From a virus: a stretch of DNA of 23,770 nt. The translations under genes and the position numbers were made by a program. The DNA lies in the IMG/VR virus record IMGVR_UViG_3300046007_012434, positions 1 through 23,770 of that record; one strand, written 5' to 3'. The notes below the pieces were generated by a model. The model saw nothing but the letters and a program-made list of their open reading frames with translations. It made no database searches and was not told where the DNA came from. Position 1 is the stretch's first letter; the number at the start of each line of letters is the position of its first letter. Of the stretch, positions 15,071-22,372 are shown piece after piece.

Positions 15071-15919
15071 TTATTTTTCTACTGTTGCTAATGAACCGAA
15101 TAATTCAGGTGCAGTTGCACTACCTGCAATAAACATTAAAGACAAACAAGCATCTGGATTGATTACTGGTATACCTGGAAGTCCTGTTGTGTAATCTCTC
15201 CACCCCATTGTACCACCTGCACCAACAGGTATCCATGCTAAAGGTTGAGCAATGGTTATACCAAAGTTACCTGCCGTTAATGTTGATGCACTTAATTGTA
15301 TTTGCTCAATAGCTCGAATACCTGAATCACCCGCTGCTAAAGGTATGCGTTGCATTCTTGATACTTCACGGAAACCTGTTGCACCTATATTAATAGTTGA
15401 AGTTCTTGAACCCGTACCTGCTTGATTTGTGTAGGTCATTGTGAGAGTGGTAGATGTTGTGCCTATTATTGTATAAATCTCATAAAATGCTATGTTACCT
15501 GCACCTCCCGTATTACGAGTTAAAGCAGGTGAAGCAGGTGACCCTTGTATTGTTTGTGCTCCAGTTGAAGTTCCTGACAATCCCCCCTCGTGAAATAACC
15601 TATCGTACAATAAATACACGCCTGCGGTTAGTGGCGCAATAGATGCCCCAATTAAGTGTTTATCTCTACCGCCAGTTGCTGGTGTGAAAGGTATTGCTCC
15701 TTGAGTTGTACGGTCAGGTATTGCTCCTATTGTTGGTACTACACCGCCCGCAGGCATGCCATCGTATTGCCACAGCGAACAACCTCTACCTGACACTAGC
15801 GAAGTTGCTGCAACACCTAAAACTCTTGGCACTTTGTGAAAAAAGATATTTTCAGGATTTCCATTATTGCCTCCTGATTGTAAGTTAATTAATTCTGATA
15901 AATCTGCTATTGCTGCCAT
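15071..15919 (-). CDS. Virion structural protein, paralogue B of cassette
   Basis: A 282-residue protein. The N-terminal ~1-30 is distinct (MAAIADLSELINLQSGGNNG). The middle is Gly/Ala-rich, with GRGCSLWQYDGMPAGG at 44-59. Shared with paralogue A are LTRNTGGAGNIAFYE (133-147), TYTNQAGTGSRTS (162-174), FREVSRMQRIPLAAGDSGIR (183-202), TAGNFGITIAQPLAWI (215-230) and NPDACLSL (254-261). Its local GC is the highest in the window; one 60-base line I counted (15721-15780) is about 55% G+C, against roughly 23-35% in sampled tail-gene lines. The ATG overlaps the end of the preceding small gene by 13 nt. Function unknown; placement among fibre genes suggests an exposed virion protein. Confidence 0.75.
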   Translation of the reverse strand: MAAIADLSELINLQSGGNNGNPENIFFHKVPRVLGVAATSLVSGRGCSLWQYDGMPAGGVVPTIGAIPDRTTQGAIPFTPATGGRDKHLIGASIAPLTAGVYLLYDRLFHEGGLSGTSTGAQTIQGSPASPALTRNTGGAGNIAFYEIYTIIGTTSTTLTMTYTNQAGTGSRTSTINIGATGFREVSRMQRIPLAAGDSGIRAIEQIQLSASTLTAGNFGITIAQPLAWIPVGAGGTMGWRDYTTGLPGIPVINPDACLSLMFIAGSATAPELFGSLATVEK

Positions 15920-16113
15920 ATTATTTCATTTTGTATTGCGTGTTCTTTTGCCTCTATGATTAGGTTAGCTAAATTATCAAGGTTAACTCCTGATTGATAT
16001 ATTAAGCCACCAGTTTGTGGTAAAATTTCAAATTCGTCATTACTAACTCGTAATGCCCAATCTCCCCCATCTGATAGATATAGAAATGATTCTGTTTTAA
16101 TAATTGTTTTCAT
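15907..16113 (-). CDS. Small hypothetical protein heading the cassette
   Basis: A 68-residue protein starting MKTIIKTESFLYLSDGGDWA, with a predicted helix near the C-terminus (NLANLIIEAKEHAIQNEIIW). Its last codons overlap the start of paralogue B by 13 nt. It has no AATATTTATAA box; upstream is only the 17-nt gap after the 417-residue fibre gene. It is therefore likely read through from that gene. I see no recognisable domain. It may be a small assembly partner of the cassette proteins, but this is a guess. Confidence 0.6.
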   Translation of the reverse strand: MKTIIKTESFLYLSDGGDWALRVSNDEFEILPQTGGLIYQSGVNLDNLANLIIEAKEHAIQNEIIWQQ

Positions 16114-16130
16114 TATTTTCTTAAATTATT

Positions 16131-17384
16131 TTATGTATATTGTAAATAAATATCTCCATCAGAACCGCCTGAAGGTGCTGCTGTTCCTGATGTTATAACC
16201 TTATTAGCACCAAGTGTATTATATGATATTGTCCTTGATGTTGAACCGTTAAAAGAAGTTCCTGGAGCGTCACCACTTCCTGAGTCATTAAATGTAATAG
16301 GATTTGTAGTTACACCACCATTTAAAGCAAATGAAGCTGTTAATGAGTAAGAAGAACTTAAGGCATAAGATGCACTTACTACACTTCCTAATAATAATGA
16401 TGCTGTCGCCGCATATGAAGAGCTTGTTGCGATAGAAGCAGTAGCAGCATATGAAGCACTTACTACACTTCCTAATAATACAGAGGCTGTAGCAGCGTAT
16501 GAAGAACTTAGGGCTTGATTAGTGTAACTTGATGTTCCTAAAACACTACCAGTAAATGATCCTGTAAACGAACCTGTTCTAAATGATCCAGTGAAACTAT
16601 TAAACGCTGTTAAAGTTGTATAAGCAGGAGCAAATGATGCTGTAGCGGCAAATGAAGAACTTAAAGCATTATTAGCATAAGATGCTGTTCCTAATAATGA
16701 TCCTGTAAAACTTCCTGTAAATGATCCTGTAGTGTATGAACTTGTGAAAGTATTAAAACTTGAAGTTGTTACAAATGAGCCTGTGTTTATATTTCCTCCT
16801 CCACCATTAAGAGCGAATGAGGCTGTTAAGGCAAAAGACGAACTTAAGGCATAAGATGCACTTACTACACTTCCTAATAATACAGAGGCTGTAGCAGCGT
16901 ATGAAGAACTTAAAGCATTTGTAGCATAAGAAGCTGTACCTAATAAACTACCTGTAAATGAACCTGTGAATGAACCACTTCTATAAGAACTAGTAAAACT
17001 ATTAAAGCTTGTAAGAGTAGTATAATTAGGAGCTAATGATGCTGTTGAGGCAAATGATGAACTTAAAGCATTTGTAGCATAACTTGCTGTTCCTAAAAAT
17101 GAACCAGTAAAACTACCTGTGAATGAACCTGTAGTGTTTGTTGGAGCAAATGATGCACTTAAAGTATAAGAAGCACTTGTTGCAATAGAAGCAGTTGCAG
17201 CATAACTTGAACTAACTACACTTCCTAATAATAAAGAAGCTGTAGCAGCGTATGATGAGCTTAAAGCATTTGTAGCATAAGATGCTGTACCTGTTAGATT
17301 TCCCATAATAGAACCGGAAATTCTTAAACTCCCTGTTATACTTAAATCATCTATACTCGCTGAGTCTGTGAAAAATATTGCCAT
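16131..17384 (-). CDS. Repetitive tail fibre shaft protein
   Basis: A 417-residue, extremely Ser/Ala/Thr/Gly-rich protein. It opens MAIFFTDSASIDDLSITGSL and then repeats one shaft module: FTSSY..GSFTGSFTGS, LLGTASYATNALSSSYAATA, LLLGSVVSASYAL. Four TGSFTGSFTGS or SGSFTGSFTGS blocks are present. Residues ~360-417 are a non-repetitive end with FNDSGSGDAPGTSFNGS and a terminal GGSDGDIYLQYT, a motif I associate with ends of phage fibres. Two identical 55-bp segments lie inside the gene. The late-type box ends 3 nt before the ATG. The protein is likely a trimeric fibre. Whether it binds the host or serves as a shaft for the cassette proteins downstream is open. Confidence 0.82.
   Translation of the reverse strand: MAIFFTDSASIDDLSITGSLRISGSIMGNLTGTASYATNALSSSYAATASLLLGSVVSSSYAATASIATSASYTLSASFAPTNTTGSFTGSFTGSFLGTASYATNALSSSFASTASLAPNYTTLTSFNSFTSSYRSGSFTGSFTGSLLGTASYATNALSSSYAATASVLLGSVVSASYALSSSFALTASFALNGGGGNINTGSFVTTSSFNTFTSSYTTGSFTGSFTGSLLGTASYANNALSSSFAATASFAPAYTTLTAFNSFTGSFRTGSFTGSFTGSVLGTSSYTNQALSSSYAATASVLLGSVVSASYAATASIATSSSYAATASLLLGSVVSASYALSSSYSLTASFALNGGVTTNPITFNDSGSGDAPGTSFNGSTSRTISYNTLGANKVITSGTAAPSGGSDGDIYLQYT
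16456..16510. repeat. 55-bp exact repeat, copy A (fibre shaft)
   Basis: Identical to 16858-16912 by eye; encodes part of the SSSYAATASVLLGSVVSAS shaft unit in the 417-residue fibre gene. Confidence 0.85.
16858..16912. repeat. 55-bp exact repeat, copy B (fibre shaft)
   Basis: Identical to 16456-16510 by eye, 402 bp apart within one gene and in the same frame (402 is a multiple of 3), so recombination between them would delete or add whole shaft units in frame. Confidence 0.85.
17211..17292. repeat. 82-bp near-identical repeat shared between fibre genes, copy A
   Basis: In the 417-residue fibre gene; matches 18998-19079 in the neighbouring 1109-residue gene with one mismatch (81/82 by eye). 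Confidence 0.85.
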
Positions 17385-17387
17385 TTG

Positions 17388-17398
17388 TTATAAATATT
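17388..17398 (-). promoter_or_regulatory. Late-type box AATATTTATAA, 3 nt before the 417-residue fibre ATG
   Basis: Exact 11-bp box, ending 3 nt before the ATG at 17384 and 6 nt after the stop of the upstream gene. Confidence 0.6.
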
Positions 17399-17404
17399 AT
17401 TTTA

Positions 17405-20400
17405 TTAACTTTCCCCATAAGCTGTTGCTATCCAATATGTAGTTCCTGCTAGAGCTGTATTACTGTTAGCGCTAACTATAAAACTTCCAGACACTTTACT
17501 TTCTATTGTCCATGTTCTAGCATCTTCTCCTGTAACAACTACTGAATAATTAGCATCAACAAATGCTGTTGAAAAAGTAACTGTTGCTGTTTTTGGATTT
17601 CCTGTAAAAGAACTATTAAGAATTCTTCCAGATTTAGTTGTTAAAACATTTGAAGCATATGAGGCAGTTAAGGCTTGTGTAGCATAAGATGCTGTACCAA
17701 ATAAACTACCTGTTAATGAACCTGATGCTCTTAGAGCTAGTGAAGCTGTTGAAGCAAATGAAGCACTTATAGCATTTAAAACATATGAAGCAGTTGTAGC
17801 AAAAGAAGCAGTAGTTGCAAATGAGGAACTTACAGCATTTAAAACGTAAGAAGCAGTTGTGGCAAAAGATGCACTTAAAGCTTGTGAAGCATAAGATGCT
17901 GTTGTTGCAAAAGATGATGATGTTGCAAAAGAAGAGCTAACAGCGTTTAAAACGTATGAAGCAGTTGTAGCAAAAGATGCACTTACAGCATTTAAAACAT
18001 AAGATGCTGTTGTAGCAAAAGATGCTGTATTAACAAGCAATGATGCTGTAGGTATTATAGTTGGTATACTATTACTATCACCTACCCATACAGAACCTGA
18101 TGTTATATTTGGTAAATTTGCTGGACCTGGGTTAAGTACTACTCCTTGGCCTCCTGAGCCTTCTTTGGTTACTACTCCTAGAACTTGTATGATTGCAGAA
18201 CCTGATGGTCTTGATGGTGTCCATCCTCCACCAACTGCTGTATATATTTCTGTACCTCCTGGGTATCCTGTGGTGTCTACTCCTGTAATTAAACCTAATG
18301 CTATACCTCTTCCTATATCTCCAGGATCAATATTATCAGCTGTTATATAGATTACAGGCATTCTTGCTGGGTCTCCAGCATCAGCTGCGTAAACTATAGA
18401 ATTAGCACCTACAGAACCAGATACAAAAACAGGAGTTCCTTTTTGTAAAGTAAAAGATTCTCCATTGTAAATATTTTCATATAATGTGTTTACATATTGT
18501 AAACTTAAATTACCATTTCCATCTGTTTGTATAAAAGAAAATTCACCATTGTCAGCTGAAGGATAATTTAATCCGCTTGCTGTTAAAGAATTTCTTACTA
18601 TAAAAGTATCAGCTGAGGAAGCAGTTGCTGCATAAGAGGCACTTGTTACAAATCCTTCTAAGTAAGAAGCCGTAGCTGCATAACTAGCACTTGTTACTGT
18701 ACCTTCTATGAATACTGCTTGTCCTAAAATAGTTGCATATCCAGAAGATGAAACTGCAAAGTAAATTTCTATACTATTAGCATCTATAGATCTTATTTGT
18801 GAAGGTATAAGAGCATAACTACTTGAATATACATTTACTAATGGATATGTTTCATTTAAGTTATGAGTTATACTCCAAGTTGTTGCCGCTACTGATTGAG
18901 TAAATACAAATAATGAAGCTGATACAGCTGTTGATGCACCTGCATTTAAAGCATAAGAAGCTGTTAAGGCAAATGATGAACTTAAAGCATAAGATGCACT
19001 AACTACACTTCCTAATAATAAAGAAGCTGTAGCAGCGTATGATGAGCTTAAAGCATTTGTAGCATAAGAGGCTGTACCTAAAACTGAGCCTGTAAAACTT
19101 CCAGTAAATGAACCAGTAGTATTTGTAGGGGCAAATGACGCACTTAATGCATATGAACTACTTAAGGCATATGATGAACTAGTTGATATTGAAGCAGTTG
19201 ATGCAAATGATGAACTAATTGCTTGTAAAGCGTTTGATGCCCAACTTGAAGTACCTAATAATGAACCAGTAAAACTACCAGTAAAAGATCCTGTTGTGTT
19301 TGTTGGAGCAAATGAAGCAGATATTGCAAATGAAGAATTTATACTAAAAGATGAGGTGGTTGCAAATGATGAACTTAAAGTATTTGTAGCATAAGAAGCA
19401 GTACCTAATAAACTACCAGTAAATCCTTGGGTTGAAATTATTGAACCAGTTACAGTGAGAGAGCCTGTTATTACCGCGCTACCAGTGTATGGAAATGAGG
19501 AAGCATTAGCAACATATGAGGCTGTTAAGGCATAAGAAGCACTTGTAGAAGCCGAAGCATATGATGAACTTGTTGAGATTGATGATGTAGAAGAAAATGA
19601 AGCACTTACTGCTTGTAATACGTAAGAAGCTGTTTGAGCATTAGATGCACTTGTTGAACTTAAAGCATATGAAGAGGAAGTTGCTATAGATGATGTGGCA
19701 GCATATGATGAACTTATTACGTTATTAGCCCATGATGCTGTTCCTAATAATGATCCTGTAAAACTTCCTGTAAATGAACCAGTAGTATTTGTTGGAGCAA
19801 AGGATGCGCTTAGAGCGTATGATGCACTTAATGCATAACTTGAGCTTAATGTATAACTTGCACTTATTGCTTGTGATGAACTCTGTGCCCATGATGCTGT
19901 TCCTAATAAACTGCCTGTAAATGATCCTGTATAAGATCCAGTTCTAAAAGAACTAGTAAAATTGTTAAATGTTGTTATTAAAGTATAACTTGGAGCAAAT
20001 GAAGCAGTTGAAGCAAATGAAGAACTTAAAGCGTTTGTAGCAAAAGATGAAGTTCCTAAAATACTACCTGTAAATGAACCTGTGAATGAACCGGTGTTAT
20101 AAGAGCTTGTAAAAGCATTAAAACTAGAAGTTGTTACAAATGAGCTAGTATTTATAGTTGTTCCTGCATTAAGAGCAAAAGATGCAGTTAAAGCATATGA
20201 TGAACTTAAAGCATTATTAGCATAAGATGCTGTTCCTAATAAACTGCCTGTAAATGAACCTGTGAATGAACCTGTTCTATTTGTAGGAGCAAATGAAGCA
20301 CTAAGAGCATATGAACTACTTAAGGCAAATGATGAACTTAAAGCATAAGATGAACTTACTACTGTTCCTATAAAATAAGAAGCGGTTGCAGAATATGAAG

Positions 20401-20734
20401 ATGATCTTGCCTGTTCAGCAAACAAAGCGTAAGAAGCGGTTGCTATTGAACCTGATTGGGATACAGTTACATCAAATGTTGTTCCATTACCTTTTGTAAA
20501 AGTAATTGTTGTATTTACAGCTGAAGCTGTTATTATACCTAATAAAGGTAATGATGATGTTGATGCGTATGATGCAGATAATGTTGGTGTAGTAAATTCT
20601 TTAACCTCATTCCCTGAACCACTTCCATAAAATAATCTACCATTGGTAACATTGATAGCCATTTCCCCTTGTATAAGGGTTGAAGGAACGCTTCCGGATG
20701 TGGCGCTATTTTTTATTATGATGGTACTACTCAT
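17405..20734 (-). CDS. Long repetitive tail fibre with Mtd-like N-terminus
   Basis: An 1109-residue protein, the largest in the fibre block. Residues ~3-48 (IIIKNSATSGSVPSTLIQG, EMAINVTNGRLFYGSGSG) resemble the N-terminal beta-prism of Mtd-type phage tropism proteins that attaches fibres to the virion. A short ITFTKGNGTTFDVTVSQSG (77-95) follows. Residues ~100-600 are shaft, with seven TGS.TGS blocks alternating with S[YF]A..[AS] units, mostly 6 or 9 residues long. Residues ~605-675 form a non-repetitive domain (WSITHNLNETYPLVNVYSSS). A second runs ~735-895 (FTLQKGTPVFVSGSVGANS, GWTPSRPSGSA). Shaft motifs return to ~1030, and a beta C-terminal domain closes the protein (1035-1109; NPKTATVTFSTAF, YWIATAYGES). 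The late-type box ends 3 nt before the ATG and overlaps the upstream stop. Fibre identity is strong; the receptor is unknown. Confidence 0.88.
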   Translation of the reverse strand: MSSTIIIKNSATSGSVPSTLIQGEMAINVTNGRLFYGSGSGNEVKEFTTPTLSASYASTSSLPLLGIITASAVNTTITFTKGNGTTFDVTVSQSGSIATASYALFAEQARSSSYSATASYFIGTVVSSSYALSSSFALSSSYALSASFAPTNRTGSFTGSFTGSLLGTASYANNALSSSYALTASFALNAGTTINTSSFVTTSSFNAFTSSYNTGSFTGSFTGSILGTSSFATNALSSSFASTASFAPSYTLITTFNNFTSSFRTGSYTGSFTGSLLGTASWAQSSSQAISASYTLSSSYALSASYALSASFAPTNTTGSFTGSFTGSLLGTASWANNVISSSYAATSSIATSSSYALSSTSASNAQTASYVLQAVSASFSSTSSISTSSSYASASTSASYALTASYVANASSFPYTGSAVITGSLTVTGSIISTQGFTGSLLGTASYATNTLSSSFATTSSFSINSSFAISASFAPTNTTGSFTGSFTGSLLGTSSWASNALQAISSSFASTASISTSSSYALSSSYALSASFAPTNTTGSFTGSFTGSVLGTASYATNALSSSYAATASLLLGSVVSASYALSSSFALTASYALNAGASTAVSASLFVFTQSVAATTWSITHNLNETYPLVNVYSSSYALIPSQIRSIDANSIEIYFAVSSSGYATILGQAVFIEGTVTSASYAATASYLEGFVTSASYAATASSADTFIVRNSLTASGLNYPSADNGEFSFIQTDGNGNLSLQYVNTLYENIYNGESFTLQKGTPVFVSGSVGANSIVYAADAGDPARMPVIYITADNIDPGDIGRGIALGLITGVDTTGYPGGTEIYTAVGGGWTPSRPSGSAIIQVLGVVTKEGSGGQGVVLNPGPANLPNITSGSVWVGDSNSIPTIIPTASLLVNTASFATTASYVLNAVSASFATTASYVLNAVSSSFATSSSFATTASYASQALSASFATTASYVLNAVSSSFATTASFATTASYVLNAISASFASTASLALRASGSLTGSLFGTASYATQALTASYASNVLTTKSGRILNSSFTGNPKTATVTFSTAFVDANYSVVVTGEDARTWTIESKVSGSFIVSANSNTALAGTTYWIATAYGES
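18998..19079. repeat. 82-bp near-identical repeat shared between fibre genes, copy B
   Basis: In the 1109-residue fibre gene; matches 17211-17292 with one mismatch. Such conservation in a flexible low-complexity coding sequence points to recent exchange between the two genes. Confidence 0.85.
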
Positions 20735-20737
20735 TTA

Positions 20738-20748
20738 TTATAAATATT
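20738..20748 (-). promoter_or_regulatory. Late-type box AATATTTATAA, 3 nt before the 1109-residue fibre ATG
   Basis: Exact 11-bp box ending 3 nt before the ATG at 20734. Its first two coding-strand bases fall inside the TAA stop (20749-20747) of the upstream 82-residue gene. Confidence 0.6.
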
Positions 20749-20995
20749 AAAAAGTTCCTCCATCTATTATTGGAACATAAGATGCTGTTAAAGCATAAGA
20801 TGCACTTAACGCATAAGAGGCAGTCCCTAATAAACTGCCTGTAAATGAACCTGTGAATGAACCAGTTGTTGTTGATGATGAACCTGAAAAGTTAAAAAGA
20901 GAACCAGTCCCATCGTATACGTTAACTCCATCTGTTTGAAGGAGTCTTTGGTAGGTGTTGCTTATTGCTGACCCTGATAAGTTATAAGATGACAT
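20747..20995 (-). CDS. Short fibre-module protein ending in IDGGTF
   Basis: An 82-residue protein. The N-terminal 45 residues (MSSYNLSGSAISNTYQRLLQ, then TDGVNVYDGTGSLFNFSGSS) are unique. The rest is one shaft module, TGSFTGSFTGSLLGTASYAL, then SASYALTASYVPIIDGGTF. Its short IDGG[TS]F end is shared with the 112-residue protein at 22026-22364. It lies 16 nt after the 192-residue gene and immediately before the 1109-residue fibre. It may be a short connector between baseplate or collar and the long fibre, or a remnant of a longer fibre. Neither can be decided from sequence. Confidence 0.72.
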   Translation of the reverse strand: MSSYNLSGSAISNTYQRLLQTDGVNVYDGTGSLFNFSGSSSTTTGSFTGSFTGSLLGTASYALSASYALTASYVPIIDGGTF

Positions 20996-21011
20996 TATGG
21001 TTCAACTTTAT

Positions 21012-21590
21012 TTAAAATTTATCTACAAGATATTTTAAAGTTGATTCCAATGTTTCTCCAGAGATTTTATTTTCATTAATATAAGATCTAACAATAATTT
21101 TTGCTTTTCTATTTTCTTTAAACATTGATGCTAAAGAAGAATATTTGTTAAAATTAATATTTTCACTTATAAGCCTTTCGTATATTCTTTCTCCATTAAC
21201 ATTAGAACTAACTTTTTTAGTATCATTATCTTCATCATGATAATGAATTCCTGTTACTTCTACAAGGGGTTTTGAAGGAGTTTTTTCTTCTATTATTTCT
21301 ATAACTACATTTTTAGATTGTTCTATCTTATATTCTGATTTCCATGGAGTAAAATATACATCATCTGCTATAACTTCTAGTCTAACATATCCTTTACTTT
21401 TAAAATTATCAAAGTTTTTGAATTTACCAATGTTAACTTCGCAAATACCATCTTTGATTTTACCATCAAACATCAAATTATGATTTTCACCTTCAACTAT
21501 TAAACGAGCTATAGATGTAGACTCAGTTGCTCCTTCTAAAGTTACATTACATTTAAATGTGTTTATTTTATCTGTGTATAATTTGAACAT
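21012..21590 (-). CDS. Hypothetical protein with beta N-domain and helical C-domain
   Basis: A 192-residue, Lys/Glu/Asn-rich protein. Residues 1-95 look like a beta-sandwich: FKLYTDKINTFKCNVTLEG, ARLIVEGENHNLMFDGKI, YVRLEVIADDVYFTPWKSEY. A linker with GIHYHDEDNDTKK (about 114-126) follows. Residues ~130-192 are helical (ERIYERLISENINFNKY, SGETLESTLKYLVDKF). It carries no fibre repeats, signal or membrane helix. Its ATG lies inside the upstream 143-residue gene, a 23-nt overlap, which implies coupled translation. I have a loose memory of similar proteins in environmental T4-like phages but no function. It may be a virion or assembly component. Confidence 0.7.
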   Translation of the reverse strand: MFKLYTDKINTFKCNVTLEGATESTSIARLIVEGENHNLMFDGKIKDGICEVNIGKFKNFDNFKSKGYVRLEVIADDVYFTPWKSEYKIEQSKNVVIEIIEEKTPSKPLVEVTGIHYHDEDNDTKKVSSNVNGERIYERLISENINFNKYSSLASMFKENRKAKIIVRSYINENKISGETLESTLKYLVDKF

Positions 21591-21999
21591 TTTCTAATAT
21601 TATTTTTTGGCCTATTTTTTCAGTTAATATATTTTCGACTTTGTCTTTGAATTCGGTTTTAACTTGATTGTTTTTTTCCTTTTCAATGACCTTAGTTAAA
21701 TCATCTATCATAAATATTATCTTTATCTTTTTCTTATGCTTTTTACGTTCTCCTTGTTGGGTTTGGTAATCATAATCCGAAGGAAAAGCAACAGTTAGAA
21801 TTACAGCATGATTCCAAAGTACAGCAAATGGAGGAGGTATTTCTAAATTAAACGCCTCATAAAGATAAGAAGCATAAGCATTATCACCATAGAATGAATC
21901 CCAATTAACATCGGCTTGTTCCCAGTTAATTAGTTCTACCTGCGTTATAACACCAAGAGGATTATTTATGTTGATATTTGTTGGAGTAATTTCTCCCAT
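21568..21999 (-). CDS. Hypothetical phage protein
   Basis: A 143-residue protein. Residues 1-75 include INNPLGVITQVELINWEQAD, a Tyr/Trp-rich DSFYGDNAYASYLYEAFNL and LEIPPPFAVLWNHAVILTVA. A basic patch QQGERKKHKKKIKI (about 81-94) follows, and then a helical end with EKEKNNQVKTEFKDKVENIL. It looks globular, not fibrous. It starts a unit, with the late-type box ending 3 nt before its ATG, and overlaps the 192-residue gene by 23 nt. The basic stretch could touch nucleic acid, but that is weak. No family recognised. Confidence 0.7.
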   Translation of the reverse strand: MGEITPTNININNPLGVITQVELINWEQADVNWDSFYGDNAYASYLYEAFNLEIPPPFAVLWNHAVILTVAFPSDYDYQTQQGERKKHKKKIKIIFMIDDLTKVIEKEKNNQVKTEFKDKVENILTEKIGQKIILENVQIIHR

Positions 22000-22002
22000 T
22001 TA

Positions 22003-22013
22003 TTATAAATAAT
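22003..22013 (-). promoter_or_regulatory. Late-type box, 3 nt before the 143-residue gene
   Basis: The coding strand reads ATTATTTATAA, one base off the consensus, and ends 3 nt before the ATG at 21999. The TATTTATA core is intact. Confidence 0.55.
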
Positions 22014-22025
22014 ATAATATCTTAT

Positions 22026-22364
22026 TTAAAAACTACCTCCATCAATGTAGGAAGAAGTTAGAGAATAAGAGGCACTTATTATGGTTAATGTTGATAAATT
22101 CACATTAAAAGTACTACCATTTCCTTTTGTAAATGTTAAATTAGGATTTGAAAAAGAAGCAGTTGTTAATAAAGAACCAGTATCTACAGAACCACTTCCT
22201 CCTCCTGTACTTGATATTGTTAATGTTAAGTTATTAAAGTCTCCAATTTGAGCTGTTACCGCAGAACCTGTTATTACTATCTCATTTAAATAAGAAGTTA
22301 ATAGAGTACTCCCACTATAAATTTTTAAAAACGTTAAACCATTAGAATTATTTATTAAAGCCAT
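22026..22364 (-). CDS. Short fibre-module protein ending in IDGGSF
   Basis: A 112-residue protein starting MALINNSNGLTFLKIYSGST. It contains an NLTFTKGNGSTFNVNLSTL block that recurs in the 1109-residue fibre (ITFTKGNGTTFDVTVS), and a GGGSGSVDTGSLLTTASF linker. It ends SASYSLTSSYIDGGSF, like the 82-residue protein at 20747. It lies 8 nt after the gp15-like gene without a late-type box, so it probably belongs to the neck operon. It is most likely a small fibre or collar-associated structural protein; the link to the larger fibre is shown by the shared blocks. Confidence 0.72.
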   Translation of the reverse strand: MALINNSNGLTFLKIYSGSTLLTSYLNEIVITGSAVTAQIGDFNNLTLTISSTGGGSGSVDTGSLLTTASFSNPNLTFTKGNGSTFNVNLSTLTIISASYSLTSSYIDGGSF

Positions 22365-22372
22365 TAACTATT

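Noticed and set aside
14834-15888. Cluster of + strand open frames opposite the two paralogues
   Set aside because: They overlap each other and the minus-strand genes, show Leu-runs typical of antisense of Gln/Lys/Asn codons, and have no landmarks of known families.
17405-20734. Diversity-generating retroelement target, suggested by the Mtd-like N-terminus
   Set aside because: No reverse transcriptase, template repeat or C-type lectin variable C-terminus with adenine-rich codons is visible; the C-terminal domain is a plain beta fibre end.
16131-20734. CRISPR array, because of many short repeats
   Set aside because: Repeats are in-frame coding units of fibre shafts with variable spacing, no constant repeat-spacer pattern and no cas genes.
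21708-21718. AATATTTATGA, a box-like sequence 3 nt before an ATG inside the 143-residue gene
   Set aside because: The ATG is out of frame with that gene and opens no useful frame; the box has a mismatch and lies in coding sequence. Chance match in AT-rich DNA is enough.
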